The notes under the pieces were generated by a model, which ran no database searches, was not told the origin of the DNA, and saw only the letters and a program-made list of their open reading frames with translations. A stretch of DNA of 64,000 nt from positions 124,001-188,000 of the forward strand of contig CADBYT010000005.1 in assembly GCA_902798975.1 (NCBI GenBank), in the 5' to 3' direction. Made by a program: the position numbers and the translations under genes. Source of the DNA: an uncultured Bacteroidia bacterium (GTDB lineage: Bacteria > Bacteroidota > Bacteroidia > Bacteroidales > UBA932). How positions within the stretch are numbered: position 1 is the stretch's first letter; each line of letters begins with the position of its first letter. Below are positions 7,843 through 16,303 of the stretch, piece after piece.

Positions 7843-8343
7843 ATGAGAAAACTCCGCATAGCGTTATTGTTCGTCCTTATCCTGGTGATGACCGCCTGCT
7901 CCGGCCACCGCTTCGATGATATCCGCTTCACGTCGGTCCGGCTGGTGTCGCTCAGTCCGGAAGGGTTTTCATCCGTGTCCGCCGTCGTCGAAGTGGGCAT
8001 CGACAACCCGACGGTGGCCTTCAATGTGGAGAATATCGAAGGCGTGGCCCGCTTCCAGGGACAGGAGGCGCTGCATATGACAGGCGAGAAACTCTCTGTC
8101 GCCGCCCACAGCGAGGGGCTGTACCAGTTGCCGCTGCAGGGCAGCATGGCAGAAGGTTTCAACCCGCTCCGCCTGCTCCGGCTGCTGGGAGACGAAGCGA
8201 GTTTCGACGACATCTCGTTCGACCTGCGCGCCCGTGTGGCCCTGCGCAGCGGAATAGGCAAGAATATTGAAGTATTGGATATCCCGCTGAGCGAACTGCT
8301 CGGCGGAACCGTAATCGAGAATCATGAAAATACAATGCAATAA
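7843..8343 (+). CDS. Small LEA14-like (WHy-type) lipoprotein, 166 aa
   Basis: MRKLRIALLFVLILVMTACSG is a lipoprotein signal with lipobox MTAC. The rest is beta-rich and resembles the LEA type 2 fold (VSLSPEGFSSVSAVVEVGIDNP, then repeated strands), known for small bacterial envelope lipoproteins of unclear role. The gene ends inside the next one (20-base overlap), so the two are expected to be co-translated. Fold assignment is by eye and moderate. Confidence 0.7.
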   Translation: MRKLRIALLFVLILVMTACSGHRFDDIRFTSVRLVSLSPEGFSSVSAVVEVGIDNPTVAFNVENIEGVARFQGQEALHMTGEKLSVAAHSEGLYQLPLQGSMAEGFNPLRLLRLLGDEASFDDISFDLRARVALRSGIGKNIEVLDIPLSELLGGTVIENHENTMQ

Positions 8344-8878
8344 ACTGATCGCGACGCTGATCCTGCTGCTGTTCGCCGTCCCCATGCTCCGGGCGCAGAA
8401 CCTGGAAGAGGAGGAAGCGATGTCCAGCGAGATCGAGCACGCCGGCGAGGAGGTCCAGCTGGATTCCACCCTGCTGGGCCGGGACATTTTCTCGACGCTG
8501 CCCGAGCAGGTGGTCATCCGGCAGTCGTCCGCCGTGCGCGACGCGCTGAACAAGCAGGTGTCGGGCAACGCCGCCAAAATGTACAACGGCTTCCGGATCC
8601 GGCTTTATTTTGCGAGCACCCGCACGGCACGCGAAGAGTCGGCGTCCGTCATCAGCCGTTTCAATGAGTTGTATCCCCACATCCAGGCATACCGGAGTTT
8701 CGCTTCGCCGAATTTCAAGGTGACGGCCGGTAATTTCCGCACCCGCCTGGAAGCCGAAGCCCTCCTGCGACAGATCAAGGGGGATTTCCCGGACGCGTTT
8801 ATTGTCCGGGAGCGTTTCAAGTATCCTTCCATCGGACGGGCGGACACCCGTCCCGGTGACCTGCCCAGCGAGCTGTAG
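8324..8878 (+). CDS. Exported SPOR-like domain protein, 184 aa
   Basis: Signal peptide MKIQCNKLIATLILLLFAVPMLRAQ, then an acidic linker, then about 75 C-terminal residues with the pattern of a SPOR-type fold (GFRIRLYFASTRTAREESASVISRFNELYP, FKVTAGNFRTRLEAEALLRQIKGDFPDAFIV). SPOR domains bind denuded peptidoglycan in the periplasm. It overlaps the preceding lipoprotein gene and ends two bases before rpoN. Confidence 0.75.
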   Translation: MKIQCNKLIATLILLLFAVPMLRAQNLEEEEAMSSEIEHAGEEVQLDSTLLGRDIFSTLPEQVVIRQSSAVRDALNKQVSGNAAKMYNGFRIRLYFASTRTAREESASVISRFNELYPHIQAYRSFASPNFKVTAGNFRTRLEAEALLRQIKGDFPDAFIVRERFKYPSIGRADTRPGDLPSEL

Positions 8879-8880
8879 CC

Positions 8881-10284
8881 ATGATCAAGCAGGGACTCGA
8901 ACTCAAACAGCAGCAGAAACTCTCCCCGCTGCAGATCCAGACGATCAAGCTGATCGAACTCCCGATCCAGGAGCTCGAACAGCGGATCCGTACGGAGCTG
9001 GAGGAGAATCCCGTGCTGGATGATTCGCCCGATCCCGAGAAGCCCGAAGACGCCAAGGACGTGTCCCTGGACGAGATCACGGACGAGGGCGATATCCCTG
9101 CCTACAAGACCCGCGTCAACAACTGGGGCAAGGATCCCCGCCCCGAATACAATACGTTCTCGGTGCGCCAGAGCTTCACGCAGAGCCTGACGGACCAGCT
9201 CGGCTATCGCAACCTCACGCCGGAGCAGTACAACGTGGCCGCCTTCATCATCGGCTCGCTCGACGAGGACGGCTACCTGCGTCGCGACATCGAGTCGCTG
9301 GTGGATGACATGGCCTTCCGGGCCGGCATCACCACCACGTCCGAAGAGGTGCTGGAGATGCTGAAGGTGGTGCAGGATTTCGATCCGGCCGGCGTGGGCG
9401 CCCGCGACCTGCGCGAATGCCTGCTCCTGCAGCTGAAAGCCGCGAAGCAGACGCGCGACGTGGTCAACGCCGAGCGCATCCTGGAGGAGTATTTCCAGGA
9501 GTTCTCGAACAAGCATTTCCAGAAGATCATGTCCCGCCTGGGGCTGTCCGAAGAGGAGCTCAAGGGGGCCATGGCGCGCATTGTGAAACTCAATCCTGCG
9601 CCGGGCGGCGAGGTGGACTACACCTATACCGACCAGGCCCAGCAGATCGTGCCGGATTTCGTGCTGGAAGAGAACGACGGCGAACTGTCCTTCACGATGC
9701 CGCGCTTCTCCGTGCCGGAACTGCGCGTCAACAAGAAATACGCGGACCTGCTCCTCGAGGCGAAGGGCTCTTCGGAGCGCGCCCAGAAGGAGGCCGCGAC
9801 CTTTGTCCGCCAGAAACTGGACTCCGCCAAATGGTTCGTGGAGGCGCTCAAACAGCGCCAGAACACGCTGAACCGGACCATGACGGAGATCCTGAATTAC
9901 CAGCACGAGTATTTCGTGTCCGGCGACGAGGCCGATCTCAAACCGATGGTGCTCAAGGACATCGCGGAGCGGACGGGATTCGACATCTCGACCATTTCCC
10001 GCGTGGTCAACAGCAAGTATATCGAGACGCATTTCGGCATCTTCCCGCTGAAATACTTCTTCTCCGAAGGCATGGAGAACAAGGAAGGGGAGGAGGTGTC
10101 CACCCGCGAGCTGAAGAAGGCCCTGCAGGAATGCGTGGACGCCGAAAACAAGAAGAAACCGCTTACCGACGAGCAGCTCGTCGAGGAGATGGAGCGCCGC
10201 GGCTACAAGGTCGCGCGCCGGACCATTGCCAAATACCGCGGCCAGCTCGGCATCCCGCTGGCCCGCTGGCGCAAGGAGTTATAG
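8881..10284 (+). CDS. rpoN: RNA polymerase sigma-54 factor RpoN, 467 aa
   Basis: The N-terminal activator-interacting region is intact (QGLELKQQQKLSPLQIQTIK, Gln/Leu rich), followed by an acidic linker, the core-binding domain (AAFIIGSLDEDGYLRRDIE), the helix-turn-helix region (DIAERTGFDISTISRVVNSKY) and the C-terminal RpoN box in the form ARRTIAKYRGQLGIPLARWR. It directs polymerase to -24/-12 promoters and requires an AAA+ enhancer-binding protein, none of which is in the window. Start ATG is five bases after the upstream stop's first base. Confidence 0.97.
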   Translation: MIKQGLELKQQQKLSPLQIQTIKLIELPIQELEQRIRTELEENPVLDDSPDPEKPEDAKDVSLDEITDEGDIPAYKTRVNNWGKDPRPEYNTFSVRQSFTQSLTDQLGYRNLTPEQYNVAAFIIGSLDEDGYLRRDIESLVDDMAFRAGITTTSEEVLEMLKVVQDFDPAGVGARDLRECLLLQLKAAKQTRDVVNAERILEEYFQEFSNKHFQKIMSRLGLSEEELKGAMARIVKLNPAPGGEVDYTYTDQAQQIVPDFVLEENDGELSFTMPRFSVPELRVNKKYADLLLEAKGSSERAQKEAATFVRQKLDSAKWFVEALKQRQNTLNRTMTEILNYQHEYFVSGDEADLKPMVLKDIAERTGFDISTISRVVNSKYIETHFGIFPLKYFFSEGMENKEGEEVSTRELKKALQECVDAENKKKPLTDEQLVEEMERRGYKVARRTIAKYRGQLGIPLARWRKEL

Positions 10285-10286
10285 CC

Positions 10287-10748
10287 ATGAGGATCAAGGG
10301 GAACGGCATTCCGGACATCATCCAGTTCAAGCGCCTGCTGCGGGACCGCGGCCTGAAAACCACTCCGCAGCGTTCCGCCGTCCACGAGGCGATGGGCAAT
10401 CTCGTGCATGCCGGGGCGGACGATGTGGCGGCCTGGATCACGGAGCACGGCAGCGTGCGCGTGTCGCCGGCCTCGGTGTACAACATCCTGACGCTGCTGG
10501 CGGACCTGGGCATCTACGGACGCCGTTCCGCCCGGGGCGGGAAAATGATTTTCGACGCGCGTGTCGCACCCCATCTGCACCTGTACGACACGCAGAGCGA
10601 GACCTGGCGCGACCTGGAGGACGAGGAACTGATGCGCTGGGTGGAGGGGCACCTGAAGGGGCGCCGCTACCGGGGCTACCGGATCGACGGCTTCGAGGTG
10701 CAGTTGCTTTGTCATCCGACCCGCCGGGGGCCGCTGGGGAAAGCGTAG
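10287..10748 (+). CDS. Fur-superfamily regulator lacking the CxxC zinc sites, 153 aa
   Basis: The N-terminal winged helix matches the Fur/PerR family (FKRLLRDRGLKTTPQRSAVHEAMG, VRVSPASVYNILTLLADLGIYGR), and the dimerisation half retains a His motif (APHLHLYDTQSETW). Only one cysteine is present (LLCHP), so the structural zinc pairs of the other Fur gene at 5215 are missing. The ATG at 10287 follows the rpoN stop by two bases. Position between rpoN and trxB suggests, but does not prove, a PerR-like redox or peroxide role. Confidence 0.85.
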   Translation: MRIKGNGIPDIIQFKRLLRDRGLKTTPQRSAVHEAMGNLVHAGADDVAAWITEHGSVRVSPASVYNILTLLADLGIYGRRSARGGKMIFDARVAPHLHLYDTQSETWRDLEDEELMRWVEGHLKGRRYRGYRIDGFEVQLLCHPTRRGPLGKA

Positions 10749-10755
10749 AATTTGT

Positions 10756-10763
10756 ATATTTGC
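10756..10763 (+). promoter_or_regulatory. -7 element TATATTTG for trxB
   Basis: Full TAnnTTTG match ending seven bases before the trxB ATG and starting eight bases after the upstream stop. A near-leaderless transcript is expected. Confidence 0.6.
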
Positions 10764-10770
10764 AATTTGT

Positions 10771-11697
10771 ATGGAAACAGAACACATCAAATGTCTCATC
10801 ATCGGTGGCGGCCCTGCGGGCTACACCGCTGCGATATATGCCTCCCGGGCGGCGCTTGCGCCTGTGCTGTATGAAGGCAACGTGCCCGGCGGGCAGCTGA
10901 CCACGACGACCGTCGTGGAGAACTTTCCCGGTTTCCCGAAGGGTGTGGACGCGAACCAGCTGATGGCGGACATGCGCGAGCAGGCCGTCAGCCTCGGGAC
11001 GGACATCCGCCGCGGGGTGGTGACGAAAGCCGACCTGGGCGCGCGTCCCTTCCGCCTGACGGTGGATGCCGGGAAGGAACTGGAGGCCGATGCGCTGATC
11101 ATCGCGACCGGCGCCACGGCCCGCTATCTCGGACTGCCGTCCGAAGAGAAATTCCGCGGCCTGGGCGTCTCCGCCTGCGCGACCTGCGATGGCTTCTTCT
11201 ATCGCAAGAAGGACGTGGCGGTGGTGGGCGGCGGCGACACCGCCTGCGAGGAGGCGACCTACCTGGCCGGCCTCTGCCGCAAGGTCTACATGATTGTACG
11301 TCGCGACGTCCTGCGGGCTTCCGTGGCCATGCAGGAGCGCGTCAAGAACACGCCGAACATCGAAATCCTGTGGAACTGCAACACGCAGGAAATTCTCGGC
11401 GACGCCTCCGGCGTAACGGGCGCACGCCTGCTGCGCAAGGATGGCGAGGTTTTTGATATACAGGTGGACGGCTTCTTCCTGGCCATCGGTCATCACCCCG
11501 CATCCGAGTTGTTCTCGCCGTGGGTGGCGACCGATCCCAACGGGTACATCCTTACCGAAGGCGGCAGCAGCCGCACCAGCGTGGAGGGCGTGTTCGCGGC
11601 CGGAGACGTGCAGGATCCCGTGTACCGCCAGGCGGTGAATGCCGCCGCGTCGGGCTGCCGGGCAGCGCTGGATGCCGAAAAATATTTGAAACGATGA
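10771..11697 (+). CDS. trxB: Thioredoxin-disulfide reductase, 308 aa
   Basis: FAD/NADPH flavoenzyme that keeps thioredoxin reduced in the cytoplasm. It has the FAD Rossmann motif IIGGGPAGYTAAIYASR near the N-terminus, the redox pair C136-A-T-C139, the NADPH motif VVGGGDTACEEATYLAG and the C-terminal FAD motif GVFAAGDVQDP. Length is normal. The stop overlaps the bamD start (ATGA), so the two are coupled. Confidence 0.97.
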   Translation: METEHIKCLIIGGGPAGYTAAIYASRAALAPVLYEGNVPGGQLTTTTVVENFPGFPKGVDANQLMADMREQAVSLGTDIRRGVVTKADLGARPFRLTVDAGKELEADALIIATGATARYLGLPSEEKFRGLGVSACATCDGFFYRKKDVAVVGGGDTACEEATYLAGLCRKVYMIVRRDVLRASVAMQERVKNTPNIEILWNCNTQEILGDASGVTGARLLRKDGEVFDIQVDGFFLAIGHHPASELFSPWVATDPNGYILTEGGSSRTSVEGVFAAGDVQDPVYRQAVNAAASGCRAALDAEKYLKR

Positions 11698-12491
11698 AAC
11701 GATCCTCACTTTTTACCGCACTGGCCGCGCTGCTCGTGCTCGCCGGCATGTCCGCCTGCAAGTCCCAGTATGACCAGATTCTCGAGAGCAACGACGTGGA
11801 CGCCAAGTACAAGGCTGCGTTCAATTATTTCAACGCCGGCAAGTACACCCGTTCCGCCGCACTCTTCGAGTCGCTCACCCTGCTGACCAATGGCTCGGAG
11901 CGCTATGATACCGTCATGTATTACCTGGGCCTGAGCAACTATTCCTACAAGGATTATTATACGGCCGAGACCAACTTCGACCAGTACCTTTCCTATTTCC
12001 CGCAGGGAGCTTTCTCGGAGATGGCGCAGTTCCTGCGCATCGACTGCCTCTACCGCAGCACGCTCCGCTATGAGCTGGACCAGACGCCGACCTACACGGC
12101 GATCAACGCCATCAGCGAGTACCTGCGCGAGCATCCGGAAGGCGCGAACTCCGACATCGCCCGCCACCGTCTGCAGGAACTGGGCGACCGGCTGGACCGC
12201 AAGGCCTACGAGAATGCGAAGCTGTACTATAAGATGGAGGACTACAAAGCGGCCCGTGTGGCCCTGAAGAACGTCCTCAAGGAGGATGCGGACAATATCT
12301 ACCGCGAGGAAATCCTCTATTATTCCGCCATGGCCTCGTACAAATACGCCGACCTCAGCGTCCCCGCGAAGAAGAAGGAGCGCTTCCTGGTGTTCCAGGA
12401 CGACTACCTGAACTTCATCGGCGAATACCCCGAATCCATGCACCGGAAGGAGCTGGACGGCCTCTACGAAAAAGTGAAAGAAAAAAATTGA
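11694..12491 (+). CDS. bamD: Outer-membrane assembly lipoprotein BamD-like, 265 aa
   Basis: MKRSSLFTALAALLVLAGMSAC is a lipoprotein signal (lipobox MSAC); the rest is TPR-like helical repeats (YKAAFNYFNAGKYTRSAALFE, YYTAETNFDQYLSYFPQGAF) ending in a long charged helix. BamD bridges BamA and nascent outer-membrane proteins in the periplasm. The gene starts within the trxB stop (ATGA) and is followed by the omega subunit and recN. bamA itself is at 34019. Confidence 0.93.
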   Translation: MKRSSLFTALAALLVLAGMSACKSQYDQILESNDVDAKYKAAFNYFNAGKYTRSAALFESLTLLTNGSERYDTVMYYLGLSNYSYKDYYTAETNFDQYLSYFPQGAFSEMAQFLRIDCLYRSTLRYELDQTPTYTAINAISEYLREHPEGANSDIARHRLQELGDRLDRKAYENAKLYYKMEDYKAARVALKNVLKEDADNIYREEILYYSAMASYKYADLSVPAKKKERFLVFQDDYLNFIGEYPESMHRKELDGLYEKVKEKN

Positions 12492-12499
12492 AACTTTCC

Positions 12500-12513
12500 G
12501 GCGCGCTCGCGCC
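12500..12513. repeat. Small hairpin GGCGCG-CT-CGCGCC between bamD and the omega gene
   Basis: Perfect six-base arms, 11 bases before the next ATG and not followed by a T run. It could stabilise the bamD 3' end or lie in the omega leader; it is not a standard terminator. Confidence 0.5.
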
Positions 12514-12524
12514 GTACTAGAGAT

Positions 12525-12845
12525 ATGGAAAAGAAAATACCTACCAATACCATCACGCGGGACATCAAGGATCTCGCCGCCCCGACGGGCAACATCTATG
12601 AGACTGTCGTCATCCTCGCCAAGCGCGCCAACCAGATCGCCCTGGCCGAGAAGAAGGAACTGGCCAAGAAGCTGGAGGATTTCCGCGGCGAGCGGGACAC
12701 CATGGACGAGGTCTTCGAGAACAAGGAGCAGATTGAAATCTCCAAGTACTACGAGCGTCAGCCCAAGCCGGACCTCGTCGCCATCGCCGAATTCGAGGAG
12801 GGCGACCTGTACTACCGGGTAGCCCAGGAAGACGGTGCTGCATAG
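12525..12845 (+). CDS. rpoZ: RNA polymerase omega subunit, Rpb6-type, 106 aa
   Basis: Small polymerase assembly subunit. The segment TGNIYETVVILAKRANQIALAEKKEL carries the omega/Rpb6 core helix pattern, with a charged C-terminal half characteristic of the Bacteroidota form. It ends 11 bases inside the recN start, giving a coupled bamD-omega-recN order typical of this phylum. Confidence 0.92.
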   Translation: MEKKIPTNTITRDIKDLAAPTGNIYETVVILAKRANQIALAEKKELAKKLEDFRGERDTMDEVFENKEQIEISKYYERQPKPDLVAIAEFEEGDLYYRVAQEDGAA

Positions 12846-14502
12846 TCTCCATATTGAACATTACATCTTAATCGACTCTCTGGATGTCGTGTTTCCGGAG
12901 GGTCTTGTCATTATTACAGGACAGACAGGCGCCGGCAAGTCCATCTTGCTCGGTGCCTTGTCTTTGCTTGCCGGCGGACGCGCGGACGCGTCGATGATCG
13001 CCGAGGGGGCTGATTCCTGCGTGGTCGAGGCGGAGTTCTCCGGCCGGGACGAGGCGCTGGCCGCCTTGCTGGCCGAAGCGGACGTCGAGACGGCGGAGGA
13101 CGGCAGCCTGCTGATCCGGCGGGTGGTGTCGCGCTCCGGGCGCTCGCGCTGCTTCATCAACGACTGCCCGGTGCCTGTCGGCATCCTGCAGGAAGTGTCC
13201 GGGCGGCTGGTGGACATCCATTCGCAGCACAAGAGCCTGTTGCTCACGGACGCCCGTTTCCAGCTGTCCGTGCTGGATCATTTCGCCGGCAACGGCGAGC
13301 GGCTGGCGGCGTGCCGGACGGCCTGGCAGGCGTTGCAGGATCTGCGCGCGCAACTGGCCGCCGAGCGGGAACGCCTGGACCGCATGCTCGCGGACCGCGA
13401 CTATACAGAGGCGCAATGGCACCAGCTGGAGGAGGCAAAGCTGGTTCCCGGGGAACTGGAATCCCTGGAGGAGGAACAGCGTAGCCTGGCGAACGCGGAG
13501 CAGATCAAGGAAGCTCTTGGCGGCAGCCTGGAGCTGCTGCGCGCGGAAGGGGAGGTCCCCGGCATGTCGGCGGCGCTCAAGGACGCTTCGCGCCGGCTTT
13601 CGGCAATTGCCAAATTCCTGCCCGCCGCATCTGCTCTTCAGGAGCGCCTGGATTCCCTGCGGATCGAGCTGGACGACATTGATTCCGAGCTGGAGTCGAT
13701 GTATGCCCGCGTCGATCTCTCACCTGCGCGCCTGGAGGCCGTCGAGGACCGCATGTCCCGGCTTTATGCCCTGCTGAAGAAACATCATTGCCGGACGGTC
13801 GACGAGCTGGTGGCCGTGCGGGAACGCTATGCCGAGGCCCTGTCGGGTTCCGAAGCCTCCGAGGACCGCATCCGGGAGCTGGAGAAGGAACTCCAGGGCG
13901 CGGAAGGGAATTATCATATCATCTGCGCCGAACTGACGAAGGCGCGCTGCACGGCGGCGCCGTCTTTTGCTGCGGCCATCACGGAGTCGCTGCACTTCCT
14001 GGAGCTGGACCGCGCCGTGTTCGACGTGGCGGTGTCCGCCGCCCCCGAGAGCGCCGCGGGCAGCGACCGGGTGTCATACCTGTTCTCCGCCACGGGCCGC
14101 GATCCGCAGGATGTGGCCAAGTGCGCGTCCGGCGGCGAACTCTCCCGCATCATGCTCTGCCTCAAGGAGATGATGGCGAAGTTCGTGGGCATGCCGACTT
14201 TGATCTTCGATGAGATCGATACCGGCGTCAGCGGCAGCGTGGCCGACAAGATGGGCCGGATGATCTGCGCGATGGGCCGCGACATGCAGGTCTTCTCCAT
14301 CACGCACCTGCCCCAGGTGGCCGCCAAGGGCGATGCCCACTTCGTAGTCACGAAATCCGTGCAGGACGACGGCCGCACCATCTCCTCCATCAGCGAGGTG
14401 CAGGGCGAGGAACGCGTCATGGAGATTGCGCGCCTGCTCTCCGGCGCCACCATCACTCCCGCCGCCGTCGCCAACGCCCGCGCGCTGATAGCAGAATCCT
14501 AG
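12835..14502 (+). CDS. recN: DNA repair ATPase RecN, 555 aa
   Basis: SMC-like ATPase acting in double-strand-break repair. Walker A GQTGAGKS is near residue 30, an extended coiled-coil middle follows, then the ABC signature (CASGGELSRIMLCLK) and Walker B with D-loop (TLIFDEIDTGVSGSVADKMG). The start is GTG at 12835, overlapping the omega gene; MLHSLHIEHYILID is the usual RecN N-terminus. Normal length. Confidence 0.97.
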   Translation: MLHSLHIEHYILIDSLDVVFPEGLVIITGQTGAGKSILLGALSLLAGGRADASMIAEGADSCVVEAEFSGRDEALAALLAEADVETAEDGSLLIRRVVSRSGRSRCFINDCPVPVGILQEVSGRLVDIHSQHKSLLLTDARFQLSVLDHFAGNGERLAACRTAWQALQDLRAQLAAERERLDRMLADRDYTEAQWHQLEEAKLVPGELESLEEEQRSLANAEQIKEALGGSLELLRAEGEVPGMSAALKDASRRLSAIAKFLPAASALQERLDSLRIELDDIDSELESMYARVDLSPARLEAVEDRMSRLYALLKKHHCRTVDELVAVRERYAEALSGSEASEDRIRELEKELQGAEGNYHIICAELTKARCTAAPSFAAAITESLHFLELDRAVFDVAVSAAPESAAGSDRVSYLFSATGRDPQDVAKCASGGELSRIMLCLKEMMAKFVGMPTLIFDEIDTGVSGSVADKMGRMICAMGRDMQVFSITHLPQVAAKGDAHFVVTKSVQDDGRTISSISEVQGEERVMEIARLLSGATITPAAVANARALIAES

Positions 14503-14527
14503 TTATGAAACTTTAATCAAAAGCAAT

Positions 14528-15733
14528 ATGAAAAAGTCTATCATCTTCTTTCTGACGCTGGCGGCACTGGTCGTGTCCGCCGTCCCTGCCCGTGCGGCTT
14601 CCCCGTTGCAGACCCCGCCGCCCGAGCAGATCTGGGCCTTCTTTGTCGCGCTGCCTGACGCGAATCTGCCGAAAGGCATCAACACGCGCGCCGAGCGCGA
14701 GGCGTTCAACAAGGCGTATCATGATCAGCTGGCGGAGATTGCCGAGTTGCAGAATCAGGAAGACGGAGAGGAGTTTTTCTATGGGGACTACATAGAGGAA
14801 ATCGATCGTCAGCTCTATTGGAACCCTACTACCCTGGATGCCGGCTGGATGCAGGATGTGGCCGAGGACCTGACGGAAGAGAACGGTCCTATGCCGTCCA
14901 TTGAATTCGACGTGTTCCCCGGTTCGGATCCGGACAAGATCTTCGGCATGCTGGAAGTGCGGGAATTCACTGCCGGCGAATCCAAAGTGGTGGGTACGTA
15001 TAATTACTGGTATTCCATTTCCCAGAACAAGGTCACGAGCGTGAGCCTGCCGCTGGACGTCCCTTATACGGATGACGAGATTACGGACGACGGTCTGTAT
15101 CTCTACAACCAGAACGAACTCTACTGGGCCATGCGCGACCGCAAGTTCACCTGGCTGGCCGACCAGGATCGCATTATCCTGATCCTGGAAGGCATCGGCT
15201 GCGTGCCGGTGTGCTACGATTGGAACGGCACGAAGTTCGTGCGCAACCGGAACTACAGCCCGCTGTCGGCATACGTCAATGGCATCGGCCCGATCAGCAT
15301 CAACGCAAGCATTCCTTTCGGCGTCCACGGTTATGATGTAGAATGGCTTGACCAGGAGGAAGATAATGTGCGCGCCTGGCAGTTCGTCAAGAACGGAGAG
15401 AGCGATCCGCGCATCATCGTTTACGCTTACGGAGACGCTTACGCTCCCGCGACGATCGACGCCATCGACATCCTCTATCCGAACTACCCGTTGTATGAGA
15501 AGATTCATGTAGGCATGCCCGCAACCGAGGCCATGGAAGCCCTCAAGGAGATTTATTCTTATCTCGATGAGGAAATCAAGCCGTATGTGTCCGCCTTCGA
15601 CGGCAAGGCCTGGATCTTCTCCGGCCAGGACGATCCGTTCATGCTCGGCGTGGATCTCAAGTACTACAAGAACGACAAGCTCACCCCGGACGCCAAGATT
15701 TCCGTCGTCCGCATTGCTCCCGCGGTCGGTTAG
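14528..15733 (+). CDS. Exported protein of unknown function, 401 aa
   Basis: MKKSIIFFLTLAALVVSAVPARA is a classical signal peptide with an AxA cleavage site. The mature part is acidic and aromatic-rich (repeated Y, W, D and E) without motifs I recognise, no lipobox and no membrane segment, so it is probably periplasmic or secreted. Many paired acidic residues near aromatic ones could bind metal or sugar, but this is speculation. The next small gene follows after 32 bases. Confidence 0.8.
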   Translation: MKKSIIFFLTLAALVVSAVPARAASPLQTPPPEQIWAFFVALPDANLPKGINTRAEREAFNKAYHDQLAEIAELQNQEDGEEFFYGDYIEEIDRQLYWNPTTLDAGWMQDVAEDLTEENGPMPSIEFDVFPGSDPDKIFGMLEVREFTAGESKVVGTYNYWYSISQNKVTSVSLPLDVPYTDDEITDDGLYLYNQNELYWAMRDRKFTWLADQDRIILILEGIGCVPVCYDWNGTKFVRNRNYSPLSAYVNGIGPISINASIPFGVHGYDVEWLDQEEDNVRAWQFVKNGESDPRIIVYAYGDAYAPATIDAIDILYPNYPLYEKIHVGMPATEAMEALKEIYSYLDEEIKPYVSAFDGKAWIFSGQDDPFMLGVDLKYYKNDKLTPDAKISVVRIAPAVG

Positions 15734-15765
15734 TCCGTCAAACCATTATTAACCTTGAAATAATT

Positions 15766-16098
15766 ATGCTGGAACTAGAGAAATCCTTCCGCAAGGAAGA
15801 CATCCAGGAGCCCATCGAAGCCTCCTTCGAGCCCGCCGTCAACAAGACGCGGATCGAGTCCTACAACGCCGACCTGCTCGTCACCGCCACCAAGGTGTAC
15901 CTGCTGCCGAAGTACAAGGAAGATCAGGACCGTTACAACCCCATCTGCATCGAGATCTCCGAGATCGCGGGATGCAAGAAGTATGGTCTGTTCGGATTCG
16001 GCTTCGAATTCGCGGACGGATCCAAGCAGCTCTTCTCCAACGTCGGCAAGAAGATGCGCACCGGCATTACCGAGGCCATCGAAGCCCGGAAGAAGTAG
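15766..16098 (+). CDS. Small cytoplasmic protein of unknown function, 110 aa
   Basis: No signal peptide or membrane segment. The sequence has alternating strands and a Gly-rich turn (CKKYGLFGFGFEFADGSKQLFSNVGKKMR) followed by a C-terminal helix, a layout compatible with a PH/GRAM-like domain, though this is only a shape-based guess. Codon use and start match its neighbours. It is followed by strong palindromes and a terminator. Confidence 0.75.
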   Translation: MLELEKSFRKEDIQEPIEASFEPAVNKTRIESYNADLLVTATKVYLLPKYKEDQDRYNPICIEISEIAGCKKYGLFGFGFEFADGSKQLFSNVGKKMRTGITEAIEARKK

Positions 16099-16206
16099 GA
16101 CAGCTGACGCTGTCCCGAAAGAGTGGTTATTTACGGGACAACCCCCTCGAAATTGAAGGGGTTGTCCCGTTTTTATAGGGTAAAACGGGACGGGAATTCC
16201 CGTTTT
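16098..16206. repeat. Cluster of three palindromes sharing GGAC/GGGAC, upstream of the RAYT gene
   Basis: (1) GGACAGC-TGAC-GCTGTCC (16098-16115), starting on the stop codon. (2) ACGGGACAACCCC (16133-16145) paired with GGGGTTGTCCCGT (16158-16170). (3) AAAACGGG (16182-16189) paired with CCCGTTTT (16199-16206), containing the perfect CGGGAATTCCCG. A further unpaired GGGACG follows near 16246. Their density next to a RAYT gene fits a REP cluster. Confidence 0.7.
16133..16176 (+). terminator. Rho-independent terminator
   Basis: Perfect 13-base arms (ACGGGACAACCCC / GGGGTTGTCCCGT) with a 12-base loop and TTTTTA immediately after. It should end transcription of the two unknown genes upstream. Confidence 0.75.
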
Positions 16207-16303
16207 AACATTCTAGAAACTGAAAGATTTCACAAAATGTGACGAGCGGGACGAATAACCTTGATTTAACGACGGAGCCATATTATCTTCCCAGAAAAAA
16301 GAC

